From Geobacter sp. UBA5735 (GTDB lineage: Bacteria; Desulfobacterota; Desulfuromonadia; Geobacterales; Geobacteraceae): DNA of 64,000 bases. Under the pieces are notes generated by a model. That model searched no databases, was not told where the DNA came from, and saw nothing but the letters and a program-made list of their open reading frames with translations. Shown here one piece after another: positions 27,638 to 36,863 of the stretch. A program made the translations under genes and the position numbers. The DNA is taken from the NCBI GenBank assembly GCA_002419385.1, contig DIFZ01000052.1, forward strand, positions 62,001-126,000. The letters are read 5' to 3'. How positions within the stretch are numbered: the first letter of the stretch is position 1; every line of letters starts with the position of its first letter.

Positions 27638-28261
27638 TCATGCTGCGCACTTGCGTTTGATTCCCACTATCCCGATCAGTCCCGCGCCAAAGAGCCATGC
27701 AGCGCTGGGGAGCGGTACAGGCTGCGGTGGATCGGCAACCATGGCCTGCACTTCAAGCCGCAGCTGATCGAGCCGTATGTTTTGGCTGCTGTTGACGGTA
27801 ACCTCCAGTTTGCCATCGGAAAGCCAGGCAAAATCAGTGGGAGAGAAGGTGAACAAAGTGCTGAACGTGTGCTGACCTCTCCCCAGCAGAGCCCCTGAAA
27901 AATTCTCTACGGACAGCCCACCATCCGCCGATCCCGTAACCATATTGAGGGAATTAATCGCATCACGATTATAGTTCAACCCGTAGTACAGCGAGACCGA
28001 AGTGATCGTCATTTCGGCCGGGGCAAAACCGCTCGCATCGGAAGTGGGCAGGATCTGCGCCCCTGCGGGAAGCTGGTAGTAATAATTGTCCGAAGCCGCG
28101 AGGTCAAAGATGAAGGAATAGGTCTGCCTGTTGACTGCCTGTTGGACACCGTCCCCTGCAGCACCCAGGTAGGTCTCGCTGAAGGTCACCAGGGCAGCGC
28201 CCGCCTGGCCGGCCACGGCAACGGCCAGCAACAGGGTTACTGCGAAAACAAGCTTCTTCAT
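27638..28261 (-). CDS. VPLPA-CTERM surface protein 1
   Basis: 207 residues from MKKLVFAVTLLL (GGGAGG 7 bases upstream). A signal peptide ends near GQAGAA. The mature part is rich in Ser, Thr, Asn and Tyr and probably beta-structured. The C-terminus is a sorting signal: VPLPSAAWLFGAGL, a membrane helix and a basic KRK tail. It should be cut by the exosortase encoded at 45426 and released or attached at the cell surface. The function of the mature domain is not recognisable. Confidence 0.9.
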   Translation of the reverse strand: MKKLVFAVTLLLAVAVAGQAGAALVTFSETYLGAAGDGVQQAVNRQTYSFIFDLAASDNYYYQLPAGAQILPTSDASGFAPAEMTITSVSLYYGLNYNRDAINSLNMVTGSADGGLSVENFSGALLGRGQHTFSTLFTFSPTDFAWLSDGKLEVTVNSSQNIRLDQLRLEVQAMVADPPQPVPLPSAAWLFGAGLIGIVGIKRKCAA

Positions 28262-28474
28262 AGTGCTGCCTCCCCATGCCCCATCCACTTCTTTAACGCC
28301 GACAGGGCAAATAATTGCAAATTAATCGACGCCAAACTGAAAAGCAATTACTGGGCCAGCGCTTACATTTATTTACGATAAGTATTTTCTGCAAAACTCG
28401 CAGAGGGAGGCTTCAAAACATTAGCCCTTGAGGCCTGAAACCCTTATCAGTCGCCTTTCTCCTCGCCCCCTGCA

Positions 28475-28562
28475 TTCTCGAAGGAGCGCAGCGAAACGGG
28501 CGTGAGACGAGGATGTGATTTTCCCGCAGAGCCGCAGAGCACGCAGAGAAAGGCGTGAAAAC
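28475..28562. repeat. Rearranged CAGAG-family element
   Basis: AAACGGGCGTGAGAC (one end) is followed directly by GCAGAGCCGCAGAGCACGCA (the other end), so two arms stand back to back rather than enclosing the core. Related to the elements at 2852 and 47000. Confidence 0.55.
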
Positions 28563-28617
28563 CATTACTGTTATTGACTATCAATATTTTGCCTCTGAAC
28601 CTTGTAATTAAAAGCTG

Positions 28618-28648
28618 TTGGCATTTTTTGTAAAAGGTATTATATAAA
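28618..28648 (+). promoter_or_regulatory. Candidate promoter of the exopolysaccharide operon
   Basis: TTGGCA at 28618, then a TATTATATAAA run at 28638-28648 offering -10 hexamers at 16-19 bases. Transcription would begin close to 28651, exactly where the structured leader starts. Confidence 0.4.
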
Positions 28649-28650
28649 GT

Positions 28651-28728
28651 CCTGCACAGGGCTTTGCCACTGCAGGCATCGGCGGGAAAGAAGCCAGGTG
28701 ACTTTTTTCGTCACTTGGCGGAGCCCCC
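28651..28728 (+). ncRNA. Candidate structured 5' leader (pseudoknot-like)
   Basis: CCTGCA/TGCAGG close a hairpin whose loop holds GGGCTTTGCCA. A second 9-bp hairpin is CCAGGTGAC/GTCACTTGG around TTTTTTC. Its 3' edge continues as TGGCGGAGCCC, which can pair with the first loop, giving either a pseudoknot or two competing folds. It ends about 60 bases before the dehydrogenase start. It matches no family I can name. Confidence 0.45.
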
Positions 28729-28790
28729 TTCTGCTAATATTTGTCACTGAAGAACTCCCCGCGCCCAAAACCACCTCAAGGAGAACATAC

Positions 28791-30083
28791 ATGACGACAC
28801 AGGAAAAAATCACCGGCAGAACCGCTGCCGTCGGCATCATCGGACTGGGCTACGTCGGCCTGCCCCTGGCCATGGAATTCTGCCGTGCAGGTTTTCGGGT
28901 CACCGGTTTCGACCGCGATCCGGCCAAGGTCGCCATGCTGAACGAAGGCAAGAGCTATATACGCCACATCGACCTGTCATCCCTCTCCGGTGCAGGGAAC
29001 TCGCCCCTCGTCGCCACCGACGATTTTTCCCGCCTCAGCGACATGGACTGCATCATCATCTGCGTTCCGACGCCACTGAGCCACAACCGGGAGCCGGACA
29101 TGACCTTCGTCTTCACCACCGGCGACACCATCTCCCGTTACCTGCGCGCCGGGCAGCTGGTCGTCCTCGAGTCGACCACCTATCCGGGAACCACCGACAC
29201 CGACCTGCGCCGCATCCTGGAAAAGTCCGGGCTCTCCGCGGGCGCTGATTTCAACCTGGCCTTCTCGCCGGAACGGGAAGATCCGGGCAGGGTCGATTTC
29301 GGCATCCGCACAGTTCCCAAGGTGGTGGGAGGCTATACGCCGGCCTGCCTGGAGCTGGCCTGCGCCCTCTACAACTCCATCGTTGAAACGACCATTCCCG
29401 TTTCTTCAACCAGGGTGGCCGAATCCGCCAAACTGCTGGAGAACATCTACCGATCAGTCAACATCGCCCTGGTCAACGAACTGAAGATGCTCTTCGACCG
29501 GATGGACATCAACGTCTGGGAAGTGATCGATGCGGCAAAGACCAAACCGTTCGGCTTCCAGGCATTCTATCCCGGTCCGGGGCTGGGAGGCCACTGCATC
29601 CCCATTGACCCCTTCTACCTGACCTGGAAGGCGCGCGAGTACGATTTCCATACCCGCTTCATTGAGCTGGCGGGCGAAATCAACACCGGCATGCCTGACT
29701 ATGTGGTCATGAAAGTCATGACCGCCCTCAACGAAACCGGCAAGGCGGTGCGCGGGGCGCGCATCCTCCTCATGGGCCTGGCATACAAGGCCAACGTGGA
29801 CGACGACCGGGAATCACCATCCTACCGGCTCATGGAAAAGCTGGAAGCCCTCGGGGCCGACGTCAGCTACAACGATCCCTTCGTACCGGCAATCCGCCCC
29901 TCCCGGGAATACGCCCGCTACGCCGGGCGCACATCGGTGCCGCTCAGCCGCGATTTCGACCTCATTCTCATCGCCACGCCCCATGACGAATACCGCTCCA
30001 TTGATTTCTCAGCCCTGGGGATTCCGGTCGTGGATACGCGGAACGTGGTGAAGAAAAAAGGCAGGCTCTGTTTTGATGCGTAG
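28791..30083 (+). CDS. Nucleotide-sugar dehydrogenase (WbpA/UDP-GlcNAc type)
   Basis: 430 residues; the start is MTTQEKITG with AAGGAGA 6 bases upstream. The N-terminal Rossmann fold shows GIIGLGYVGLPLA, and the catalytic cysteine is in GLGGHCIPIDPFYL. This places it in the UDP-GlcNAc/ManNAc 6-dehydrogenase group. It oxidises the C6 alcohol of a UDP-amino sugar to a uronic acid using NAD, giving a charged sugar for the exopolysaccharide. wecB at 43125 could supply UDP-ManNAc. Confidence 0.9.
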   Translation: MTTQEKITGRTAAVGIIGLGYVGLPLAMEFCRAGFRVTGFDRDPAKVAMLNEGKSYIRHIDLSSLSGAGNSPLVATDDFSRLSDMDCIIICVPTPLSHNREPDMTFVFTTGDTISRYLRAGQLVVLESTTYPGTTDTDLRRILEKSGLSAGADFNLAFSPEREDPGRVDFGIRTVPKVVGGYTPACLELACALYNSIVETTIPVSSTRVAESAKLLENIYRSVNIALVNELKMLFDRMDINVWEVIDAAKTKPFGFQAFYPGPGLGGHCIPIDPFYLTWKAREYDFHTRFIELAGEINTGMPDYVVMKVMTALNETGKAVRGARILLMGLAYKANVDDDRESPSYRLMEKLEALGADVSYNDPFVPAIRPSREYARYAGRTSVPLSRDFDLILIATPHDEYRSIDFSALGIPVVDTRNVVKKKGRLCFDA

Positions 30084-30147
30084 CAGACATCTGTTTCAGC
30101 TTCGAATGAAGACTTACGGGAAAGCAGAAAACCGCAAACCGAAACGC

Positions 30148-30297
30148 GCCACGAATGACACGAATGTTCACGAATAAAACCGGGAATCATGGGAAAGGCC
30201 AAGACAGAAGATCAAGCAGCAGACACGGGCAAAGAGGATCATTTTGACTCTTTTCTACCTTTTCGTGCCCATTCGTGTCATTCGTGTCATTCGTGAC
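30148..30297. repeat. ACGAAT-family element with inverted ends
   Basis: The left arm GCCACGAATGACACGAATG and the right arm CATTCGTGTCATTCGTG face each other over about 90 bases. CACGAAT recurs every 9 bases in each arm. Confidence 0.75.
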
Positions 30298-30419
30298 TAA
30301 CGGTTCAGACGCTCGCCTTCCTGACTTTCTCAACTTGTAAACACTCGATATATAGTATATGTTATACCGTTTTCAATCAGGGCTATAGTGCGTCTGCAAT
30401 AGTATTCGTTTTTCGATTT

Positions 30420-30449
30420 CATTCGTGCCCATTCGTGTCATTCGTGGCT
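30420..30449 (-). repeat. ACGAAT-family reverse arm
   Basis: CATTCGTGCCCATTCGTGTC then ATTCGTGGCT, preceded by GTTTTTCGATTT. The same block follows the GxxExxY gene at about 31030-31075, so the gene lies between direct copies. Confidence 0.7.
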
Positions 30450-30528
30450 GAAGTTTGATTTTTCCCTTGCTGCAGCTTCATTCGTGGAATTCGCGGCTTT
30501 CAGGCTTTCTTGATTGCAGGATGATCCC

Positions 30529-30915
30529 ATGGCAGACGATTTGACATCTGAGGTGATATGCAAGGACCTTTCGTTCCAAATCATGGCAGCTGCGTTCGAG
30601 GTGCACAATACCCTTGGATTCGGTTTTCTGGAAAGCGTTTACGAAAAGGCACTGATGAAGGAGTTGCGCTTGCGGAATGTCGCCGTCGAAGCACAACGGG
30701 AAACCAAGGTATTCTACAAGGGAGAGGAAGTCGGTGTTTACTACCCTGACCTGATCGTAGCGGAAGAAATCATTGTGGAACTGAAAGCCGTAGAGGCCCT
30801 GAACCGCCACCACGAAGCACAGATCTTGAATTACCTGAAAGGCACGGGGTTCAGGCTCGGCTTGTTGATAAATTTTGGACGGGAACGCGTTGAATCAAAG
30901 CGGCTGGTTCTTTAG
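30529..30915 (+). CDS. GxxExxY protein
   Basis: 128 residues from MADDLTSE. The signature GFLESVYEKAL fits GxxExxY, and the acidic core with Lys in PDLIVAEEIIVELKA resembles a PD-(D/E)xK nuclease fold. These small proteins are common as paralogous, scattered genes in environmental bacteria, and their role is unknown. ACGAAT elements stand on both sides, and nothing ties it to the polysaccharide genes. It looks like a recent insertion. Confidence 0.85.
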   Translation: MADDLTSEVICKDLSFQIMAAAFEVHNTLGFGFLESVYEKALMKELRLRNVAVEAQRETKVFYKGEEVGVYYPDLIVAEEIIVELKAVEALNRHHEAQILNYLKGTGFRLGLLINFGRERVESKRLVL

Positions 30916-30936
30916 GTAGTAATAGATTCCCGGGTC

Positions 30937-31075
30937 AGCCACGAATGACACGAATGGGCACGAATAAAACCTGAAATCAGGGGAAAGGCAAATTTCTTGT
31001 ATTGAACCTTAAGCCCCTTTGCAGAAGTTTTCGTTTTTCGATTTTCATTCGTGAACATTCGTGTCATCCGTGGCT
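30937..31075. repeat. ACGAAT-family element, second complete copy
   Basis: AGCCACGAATGACACGAATG at the left and CATTCGTGTCATCCGTGGCT at the right are complements except for one base, enclosing about 100 bases that include AATAAAACC and GGGGAAAGGC as in the 30148 copy. Confidence 0.8.
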
Positions 31076-31090
31076 CAAGGTTTCCACCGA

Positions 31091-31630
31091 CTACCCATGT
31101 CGGGCCCTTCTCCTTATCAGGAAGAATCCGGCCAGGCCGGACCCCAGGAGGAACACCGCGCTGGGAACGGGCACGCTGCTCACCTTGTCACCGCCCGCGG
31201 GGGTGATAAAGCTCAGCGATGGCAACTCCCCGATACCCGTCCACTGGATGAAAAGCCCATTGTACTGGTCGTCTCCGGCCGGGCCGATAAAGCTGACCGT
31301 CGGCTCGGCAGCGGCCGCAACCGGGCCGCCCAGACCCGTTATGGGAGGCGCGGCCAGGTCCATCTTCAGGAACAGGTGGGTCGTGCTCTCCATGGTCAGG
31401 GAATCAGTGAGCAGCGAAAATGCATCTTCGGCCCTGAAGAGCCTGATCCAGTTGCTGTTGTCCGTGCTGAACCAGAGCGTTGCCGGTGTACTGAAGAGCG
31501 TGAAGTCCAGCGTCACCCCGCCGCCATCCCTGTCGGCGGCCCAGAAGTCCGCATAAAGGGTCGCAAATGCCGGGGAAGAAGTGCCGATGACGAACAGGGC
31601 TAACAACACCATGATGATTCTTTTCACCAT
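31091..31630 (-). CDS. VPLPA-CTERM surface protein 2
   Basis: 179 residues, AAGGAGG upstream of ATG. The signal peptide runs to SSPAFA. The mature part contains a WFSTDNSNWIRLF stretch and no known domain. The C-terminal sorting signal is VPVPSAVFLLGSGLAG, a helix and an RRRARHG tail. It is a likely substrate of the XrtD-like exosortase. It stands alone between repeat DNA and the AT-rich region at 31631. Confidence 0.88.
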   Translation of the reverse strand: MVKRIIMVLLALFVIGTSSPAFATLYADFWAADRDGGGVTLDFTLFSTPATLWFSTDNSNWIRLFRAEDAFSLLTDSLTMESTTHLFLKMDLAAPPITGLGGPVAAAAEPTVSFIGPAGDDQYNGLFIQWTGIGELPSLSFITPAGGDKVSSVPVPSAVFLLGSGLAGFFLIRRRARHG

Positions 31631-31948
31631 ACATATGCCTCCTTGTGTTGATTGTCTCGGAAAGGGCGGGTCGTCAAAAAGGTAAATTCACGGTAGGGGT
31701 GGGGTAGTCGATTCTTAGAAAGACTATAAAGAGGTATACATGTAAACCATACAATCGGCATATTGTCAACATTTTTTAATGCTCTATATATAATTTATAT
31801 ATTGTTGCATATACGCTACAATTAATTTTCTTGCATTTTCACCTCCATTACGGATAGGCTATCAGGGCAAAACAACGGCTGGGAAAGCTGCAGCTCCCGT
31901 ACCCACCCATATTGTCCACCCCCGAACCCATCTCAGTGGAGGCTACCG
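31631..31948. other. AT-rich divergent intergenic region
   Basis: About 320 bases between the minus-strand VPLPA-CTERM gene and the radical SAM gene. The centre (31740-31835) is very AT-rich (CTATATATAATTTATATATTG), a likely site for promoters in both directions. No repeat family is present. Confidence 0.45.
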
Positions 31949-32974
31949 ATGCGCTACCTGGTCACGGGCGAACTGGCTCAGATCTCGACGATGTTACTGT
32001 CTGTTCGCCGGCATTTCAGCTTCATGGTGAGGCATCTCACCCCAAGGAAATTCGTAAACATTCTTTTGTGCCTTTGGGAGATGAAGTCGAAAAAGGTGAA
32101 GCTGCGCTCCGTACCCTTTTATTTGAGAGTGGAAGCCAGCAGCATCTGCAATCTCAGGTGCCCAGGCTGCCAGCTGGGCCGAAGAGAGATCGAAGGACAG
32201 GACACAGGGGAACGAAAACCCGGCCTGATGAGCCTGCAGACCTTCAAGGATTCGGTGAAGGATTTCCTTCCCCACCTGGTCAAGGTAAACCTGTACGATG
32301 AAGGAGAACCGCTGCTCAATCCCGAGATTTTCGAAATGATCAGGCACTTGAGCGATAACAATGTTTCGACCTGCGTAAGCAGCAATTTTTCACTGCCCTT
32401 ATCGAACGGGGATCTGCTGCGGCTCATCGACAGCGGCCTCGAGCACCTGGTCGTTGCGTTAGACGGTGCAACGCCGGAATCCTACAACCGCTACCGGGTC
32501 GGGGGGGATTTCCATCTGGTTGTCGAGAACATGCGGCGACTGTCGGCTCTTATGACCCCCAGGGACAGGAAGCGGCTGAAAATTGAGCTGCAGTTCATCG
32601 ATTTCGATGATGATGCACGGGAAAGAGAAGCATTGAGCCGCCTGGCCAGAGGTCTCGACATCTGGAGGTTTTCCATTGTCCAGGGAAGCAGCCGGGAGGG
32701 GTGGCCAAAGTTCACAGGCACTGAGGAAGAACGAAGACGCAGGGGATGCTATCAGCTGTGGGTGACCGCGACAATCAACTCAAACGGCGAAATCGGCGCA
32801 TGCGACTTTGGTGAGGATAACGGTATGCCGTATCTTGGACCGGCCATGGATTACTTTCCCGAGGGGATGCGAAACCACCCCATTCCCGTGGGGTTGAGAA
32901 GATCATTCGGGAACGATCTGTCACTGAACGAAGTTTGCAAGCATTGCAATCTATATGCGAACGATATCCAGTAG
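31949..32974 (+). CDS. Radical SAM protein with SPASM-like C-terminus
   Basis: 341 residues, GGAGG 7 bases before the ATG. The radical SAM cluster motif CNLRCPGC follows VEASSI near residue 66. The C-terminal third has further cysteines in RRGCYQLW, GACDFG and CKHC, resembling a reduced SPASM region for extra clusters. Such proteins modify peptides or sugars. It begins the block of polysaccharide genes, so a sugar or carrier modification is possible, but the substrate is unknown. Confidence 0.82.
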   Translation: MRYLVTGELAQISTMLLSVRRHFSFMVRHLTPRKFVNILLCLWEMKSKKVKLRSVPFYLRVEASSICNLRCPGCQLGRREIEGQDTGERKPGLMSLQTFKDSVKDFLPHLVKVNLYDEGEPLLNPEIFEMIRHLSDNNVSTCVSSNFSLPLSNGDLLRLIDSGLEHLVVALDGATPESYNRYRVGGDFHLVVENMRRLSALMTPRDRKRLKIELQFIDFDDDAREREALSRLARGLDIWRFSIVQGSSREGWPKFTGTEEERRRRGCYQLWVTATINSNGEIGACDFGEDNGMPYLGPAMDYFPEGMRNHPIPVGLRRSFGNDLSLNEVCKHCNLYANDIQ

Positions 32975-33049
32975 AAAAAAAGTGAGATCCAGGCACATGG
33001 GAAAATCGGTTGGAGGCAACAGATTGCTGACTTGGAGAACTATAGAGGT

Positions 33050-34360
33050 ATGAACTTCACTTTGGTTCGTACATTGGTGACTCGATTTGATGTGCCACAA
33101 AGTTTTTTTAATAATGTGGCCTGTATCATGATCGCAAATGCGGTTAACAACGCTACCATCTTTGCCACGAATATCATCATTGCCCGCATGTACGGCCAGG
33201 ATTTCTTTGGCGTATTCTCTATCGCTGTCAATATTGCCCTTCTGACATTGAGTGTTTCCGAATTCGGAATGAACTACTCGATGATCCGTCTCTACAAAAA
33301 ATATTTGGATGATCCGGTAAAAAGCAGAGCGGTTCTCCTGACAAATTTCTATTTCAAATCGTTCATGCTGCTGTTTTTGATTGGATTGGGAATAGCCTTC
33401 GGTCAGATTCTGGCAGCCGTTCTGATGCATGATGCCGAGCGCTGGATGCTGGCAGCAGTTGCGATTGCCAGTGGCGGCATTCTTGGGTTATGGAGCTTTA
33501 TCCGTGCATTTTTTCAGGCGGTTGAGCGGTTTAAGGCTATAGCGGTCCAGACTATTATCTATGCTCTATTAAGGATGTCCTTACTGGGAACTTTATTGCT
33601 CTGGCAAAACACCACTTCAGAAGAATTATTACTGCTCGCTGTCTATAGCCTCCCCTTGACGCTCATCCTCTGGTGGGGTATCGCACAACTGAAACACCGG
33701 GTAAATATCTTTCAGATCGGCTCGCACGATCTCATATCTGCCGGCTCAGAATGTATCAGATATTCCTCTTGGATTGCTATGGGAAGTGTTTCTTTCGTGC
33801 TCATACAACAAAGTCTGATTTTTATCGTTTCCATAATAGGTGGAGTAAAAGAAGTAGCGTTGTTAAGTGCAGGACTCGTATTTACTGCTGTCTTCAGTTT
33901 AATCAATGATGCCATATGCCAAGTATTGTTCAGCAAACTGGCCGGCTTACCGAGAAATCGCATAGGCGAATATCGTCGTCGCCTGCTTCGCCTGACCCCA
34001 CTATTTGCATTGGGAAGCCTGGTTATCATTGTCGCCCTGTCTGCCACCATGCTCTTGCTTCTTGGCGACAAATACACGAAATCGTTACCTATTTTCTGGA
34101 TATCCAGCATTGGAACGGCATTGACGGCATGCATGGGCTATTATTCAATGGTAATGCATACGATTCAGCGGCCCCAGATCGGCGCCTATGTGAATTTTTC
34201 AACCCTTGTATGTTTCTGCCTATGCGGAGTTGTGCTGATGAAATACGTGTCTTTGATTTCCGTTGTAGTAGCTTATGTAGTTGCTTTGGCAACAGGGGAA
34301 CTGGTAAAGTCCATATTGGTGAACCGAGCAGTTTTAGAGCCCGGGGGCACTGAAGTCTGA
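33050..34360 (+). CDS. Polysaccharide flippase (Wzx-like)
   Basis: 436 residues from ATG 33050; a TTG 18 bases upstream is an alternative, and neither has a well-spaced ribosome site. About 12 membrane helices start near residue 20, as in the MATE-like oligosaccharide flippase superfamily. It probably moves lipid-linked repeat units across the inner membrane for the polymerase next door. The DNA is clearly more AT-rich than the flanking genes. Confidence 0.82.
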   Translation: MNFTLVRTLVTRFDVPQSFFNNVACIMIANAVNNATIFATNIIIARMYGQDFFGVFSIAVNIALLTLSVSEFGMNYSMIRLYKKYLDDPVKSRAVLLTNFYFKSFMLLFLIGLGIAFGQILAAVLMHDAERWMLAAVAIASGGILGLWSFIRAFFQAVERFKAIAVQTIIYALLRMSLLGTLLLWQNTTSEELLLLAVYSLPLTLILWWGIAQLKHRVNIFQIGSHDLISAGSECIRYSSWIAMGSVSFVLIQQSLIFIVSIIGGVKEVALLSAGLVFTAVFSLINDAICQVLFSKLAGLPRNRIGEYRRRLLRLTPLFALGSLVIIVALSATMLLLLGDKYTKSLPIFWISSIGTALTACMGYYSMVMHTIQRPQIGAYVNFSTLVCFCLCGVVLMKYVSLISVVVAYVVALATGELVKSILVNRAVLEPGGTEV

Positions 34361-34382
34361 GACACTTTGTTTGAGGATGTCT

Positions 34383-35714
34383 ATGTTTAGTGCGCAACTT
34401 TCTTCTCTTGAAATCGTGAGTATCGGGCTATTTACAACCGTTTTTATCCTGGCCGGAGTTATGCTGGTTTTTGGTAAAAATGTCCGGCATAAAGTAGTGG
34501 CATTACTGACGGTTGCCTATTTTTCAAATCCAGTCTGGGTTGGAAGATTCAAGTCAGGATTGTTTCGAGAGGGGCCAAATGTCTCGCAGTCAATGTTTGT
34601 CGGGACAATCGTCTTTATGCTGTTAGCATGTGCCGTGCAATTCAACAGAAAATCAAAGGACACGTACGACTGGATTTCCCTGCATGACTTTCTCATGTTC
34701 TTGTGGTGCGCAGTCATGTTTTCCGTCAGCATTTATGCCTTCGCTGCGGGCGATGGCTTTTCTTATAGTTATGCGATGCTTGGCGTTGTGCTCTATTTCA
34801 TAATTACCAAAACAGTTTTGGTCGAAATCAATCATGCAGATCTATTGGATGGACTTGAGATTTTCGCACTGCTGTATTTCGCCATTTGTTGGGTATATTC
34901 GATAATTTACCTGGAGCATCACGGTGGCATTTTAGGTGGAAGACTGCAAACAATCACCAAAGCAACCGAGGATATCGGGGTATACTCGTCACTCTTCCTG
35001 ATATTAGTTGCAGCTTTCAGAGATTGGACACGTCTTGGTCGCTCTCAAGTTGTTCTTGCAACAGGGTTCATAACATTGCTTGCAAGCGGAAACAGGGCCA
35101 GTTTCATACTTTTTTTGATAAGTTTTATAATGATTTACATGGCACGAATCAAAAAAGGCAATGTCTTTGTCAAACTTATCGTACCAGTTGCCTTGCTCAT
35201 TACAGTAATCTGCGGAAGTATTGATAATAATAAGATGAATTATGGAAAAGCAAAGAGTATATCAATTACTTCATCAATAGATCGCATCAAAGGTGATGGC
35301 ATGAGCCTTTCCTCTTCAAACCGAATGATGACGATTTGGCCCATGTATCTAAAATCAATCAGCGAGAATCCTTTCGGCGTAAAAGGATATCCGACATCCC
35401 ATGACATGCCCAAAAATATTTATCCCCATAACCTATTTCTCTATGTATTGTATGCCGGTGGCTTATTGGCAGGAATTCTCTTTTCCGTATGGATGGCAGT
35501 TGCGTGCTTGACCTTCTTCATTGGCAGCAGCAATGTTCTGATTTCCACAGCACTGATAGTCACTTTTTTGGGAAACATTATGAAATTTGATCCGATCAGG
35601 ACACCAAACGAATTCGCATTCTATATTGGAGTCTCGATGCTCTGTGTGCGTATCGCATATAGTTGTCACCAGGCAGTGGAAGATTCGTTGCCATACCCAG
35701 CCCCCATTTCCTGA
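34383..35714 (+). CDS. O-antigen/exopolysaccharide polymerase (Wzy-like)
   Basis: 443 residues from ATG 34383, the codon best spaced from GAGG. It has about ten membrane helices with a large outside loop (about 280-345). This loop contains SSSNRMMTIWP and NPFGVKGYPTSHDMPKN, with PHNLFLYVLYAGG after it; the PHN and xxH patterns are typical of the O-antigen ligase/polymerase family. It is AT-rich like its neighbours. Confidence 0.82.
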   Translation: MFSAQLSSLEIVSIGLFTTVFILAGVMLVFGKNVRHKVVALLTVAYFSNPVWVGRFKSGLFREGPNVSQSMFVGTIVFMLLACAVQFNRKSKDTYDWISLHDFLMFLWCAVMFSVSIYAFAAGDGFSYSYAMLGVVLYFIITKTVLVEINHADLLDGLEIFALLYFAICWVYSIIYLEHHGGILGGRLQTITKATEDIGVYSSLFLILVAAFRDWTRLGRSQVVLATGFITLLASGNRASFILFLISFIMIYMARIKKGNVFVKLIVPVALLITVICGSIDNNKMNYGKAKSISITSSIDRIKGDGMSLSSSNRMMTIWPMYLKSISENPFGVKGYPTSHDMPKNIYPHNLFLYVLYAGGLLAGILFSVWMAVACLTFFIGSSNVLISTALIVTFLGNIMKFDPIRTPNEFAFYIGVSMLCVRIAYSCHQAVEDSLPYPAPIS

Positions 35715-35735
35715 AATGTTCGGCAAAAGGCGCAT

Positions 35736-36863
35736 ATGAAGATAGTCCAAATCATCCCAAGCTTCAACGTAGGCGGTGGAGAGTTGCTGGCAGTCAGGCT
35801 CTGTACAGAAATATTGCGCCAGCAACCCACATTCGAGGTCTACCTTGTCAGCCTCTACGATCCCACCCCTTCAGTGGTCTATGATGAAGCATTAGCTTCA
35901 GGTGTCAAAATTGTCACACTGGGCAAGAAAAAAGGATTTGATCCTAAAACATTTTTGCGCATGTATAAAACGCTGCGGTCCATAAAACCAGACGTGATTC
36001 ACACACATCTAGCGGGGCTTCGCTACGCTATACCTGCAACTGCATTTCTGAAACGCACCGTCAAGGTCCACACGGTTCACAACATGGCAGCTCATGAAAC
36101 CTCCGGACTAATGCTGCATCTACACAAGTTCGCCTTCAGACACCTTGGATGGCAGCCGGTTGCCCTCTCTAATGAAGTTAAAAAGAGCATTAGAAATGTT
36201 TACGGCCTGGATTCACCTATTGTCATGAACGGGATCCGAGTCAATGACATGTTGAAGAAAGAAAGCAAGATACAACTGAAAAGAACACACAATATTTCAG
36301 CTGACATTCCAGCAATCATATCGATCGGCAGACTTTGCGAACAGAAAAACCAGACATTATTACTTGATGCATTCAGTATTTTATTTTTGGAATTAGAATG
36401 TACTCTTTTGATCGTAGGGGAAGACGCAATGGGAGGCAAATATCAGATAGCTCTTCAGAATAAAATACAGTCCCTGCCTGAAGTTATCAGAAAAAATGTC
36501 TGTTTATTAGGACCGAGAAAAGATGTACCCGAATTGCTCATGGCCTCTGATGTGTTTGTACTGTCATCCGATTGGGAGGGAGTACCTCTAACACTTCTTG
36601 AAGCTATGGGATTTGGCATCCCTGTTGTATGTACTTCTGTTGGGGGTATACCAGACGTTGTAGATCATGGTAATGAAGGTTTACTTGTACCCAAGGGCGA
36701 CAAAAACGCACTCGCACATGCCATTTTGGACATCCTGCAAAACGACGAACGGGCCTCATGTCTCGCAAAGAAGGCTCGATATAAATTTGAACAATTCTAT
36801 TCTATCGAAGGCACTGCAAAAGGTTACTTTGAGATGTATCAAGAGTATTTGACGGAAGGGTGA
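35736..36863 (+). CDS. Glycosyltransferase, GT4 family
   Basis: 375 residues. The N-terminal Rossmann domain begins MKIVQIIPSFNVGGGE. The C-terminal domain has SIGRLCEQKNQ, and the donor-binding DVFVLSSDWEGVPLTLLEA follows, with Glu at the usual EX7E position. It is a retaining transferase adding a sugar to the lipid-linked unit. The next gene's ATG overlaps its stop (TGATG). Confidence 0.9.
   Translation: MKIVQIIPSFNVGGGELLAVRLCTEILRQQPTFEVYLVSLYDPTPSVVYDEALASGVKIVTLGKKKGFDPKTFLRMYKTLRSIKPDVIHTHLAGLRYAIPATAFLKRTVKVHTVHNMAAHETSGLMLHLHKFAFRHLGWQPVALSNEVKKSIRNVYGLDSPIVMNGIRVNDMLKKESKIQLKRTHNISADIPAIISIGRLCEQKNQTLLLDAFSILFLELECTLLIVGEDAMGGKYQIALQNKIQSLPEVIRKNVCLLGPRKDVPELLMASDVFVLSSDWEGVPLTLLEAMGFGIPVVCTSVGGIPDVVDHGNEGLLVPKGDKNALAHAILDILQNDERASCLAKKARYKFEQFYSIEGTAKGYFEMYQEYLTEG

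Larger units (their letters stand above)
30084..30528. other. Repeat-filled intergenic region
   Basis: About 445 bases without a gene. It holds a complete ACGAAT element (30148-30297), an AT-rich stretch (30340-30400) and a single reverse arm (30420-30449) before the GxxExxY gene. Confidence 0.6.

Noticed and set aside
28618..28634. Sigma-54 promoter before the polysaccharide operon
   Set aside because: TGGCA is present, but the GC of the -12 element is not at the required spacing.
31912..32301. Alternative plus-strand frame overlapping the radical SAM gene
   Set aside because: The radical SAM frame has GGAGG and the cluster cysteines; the other has no family features.
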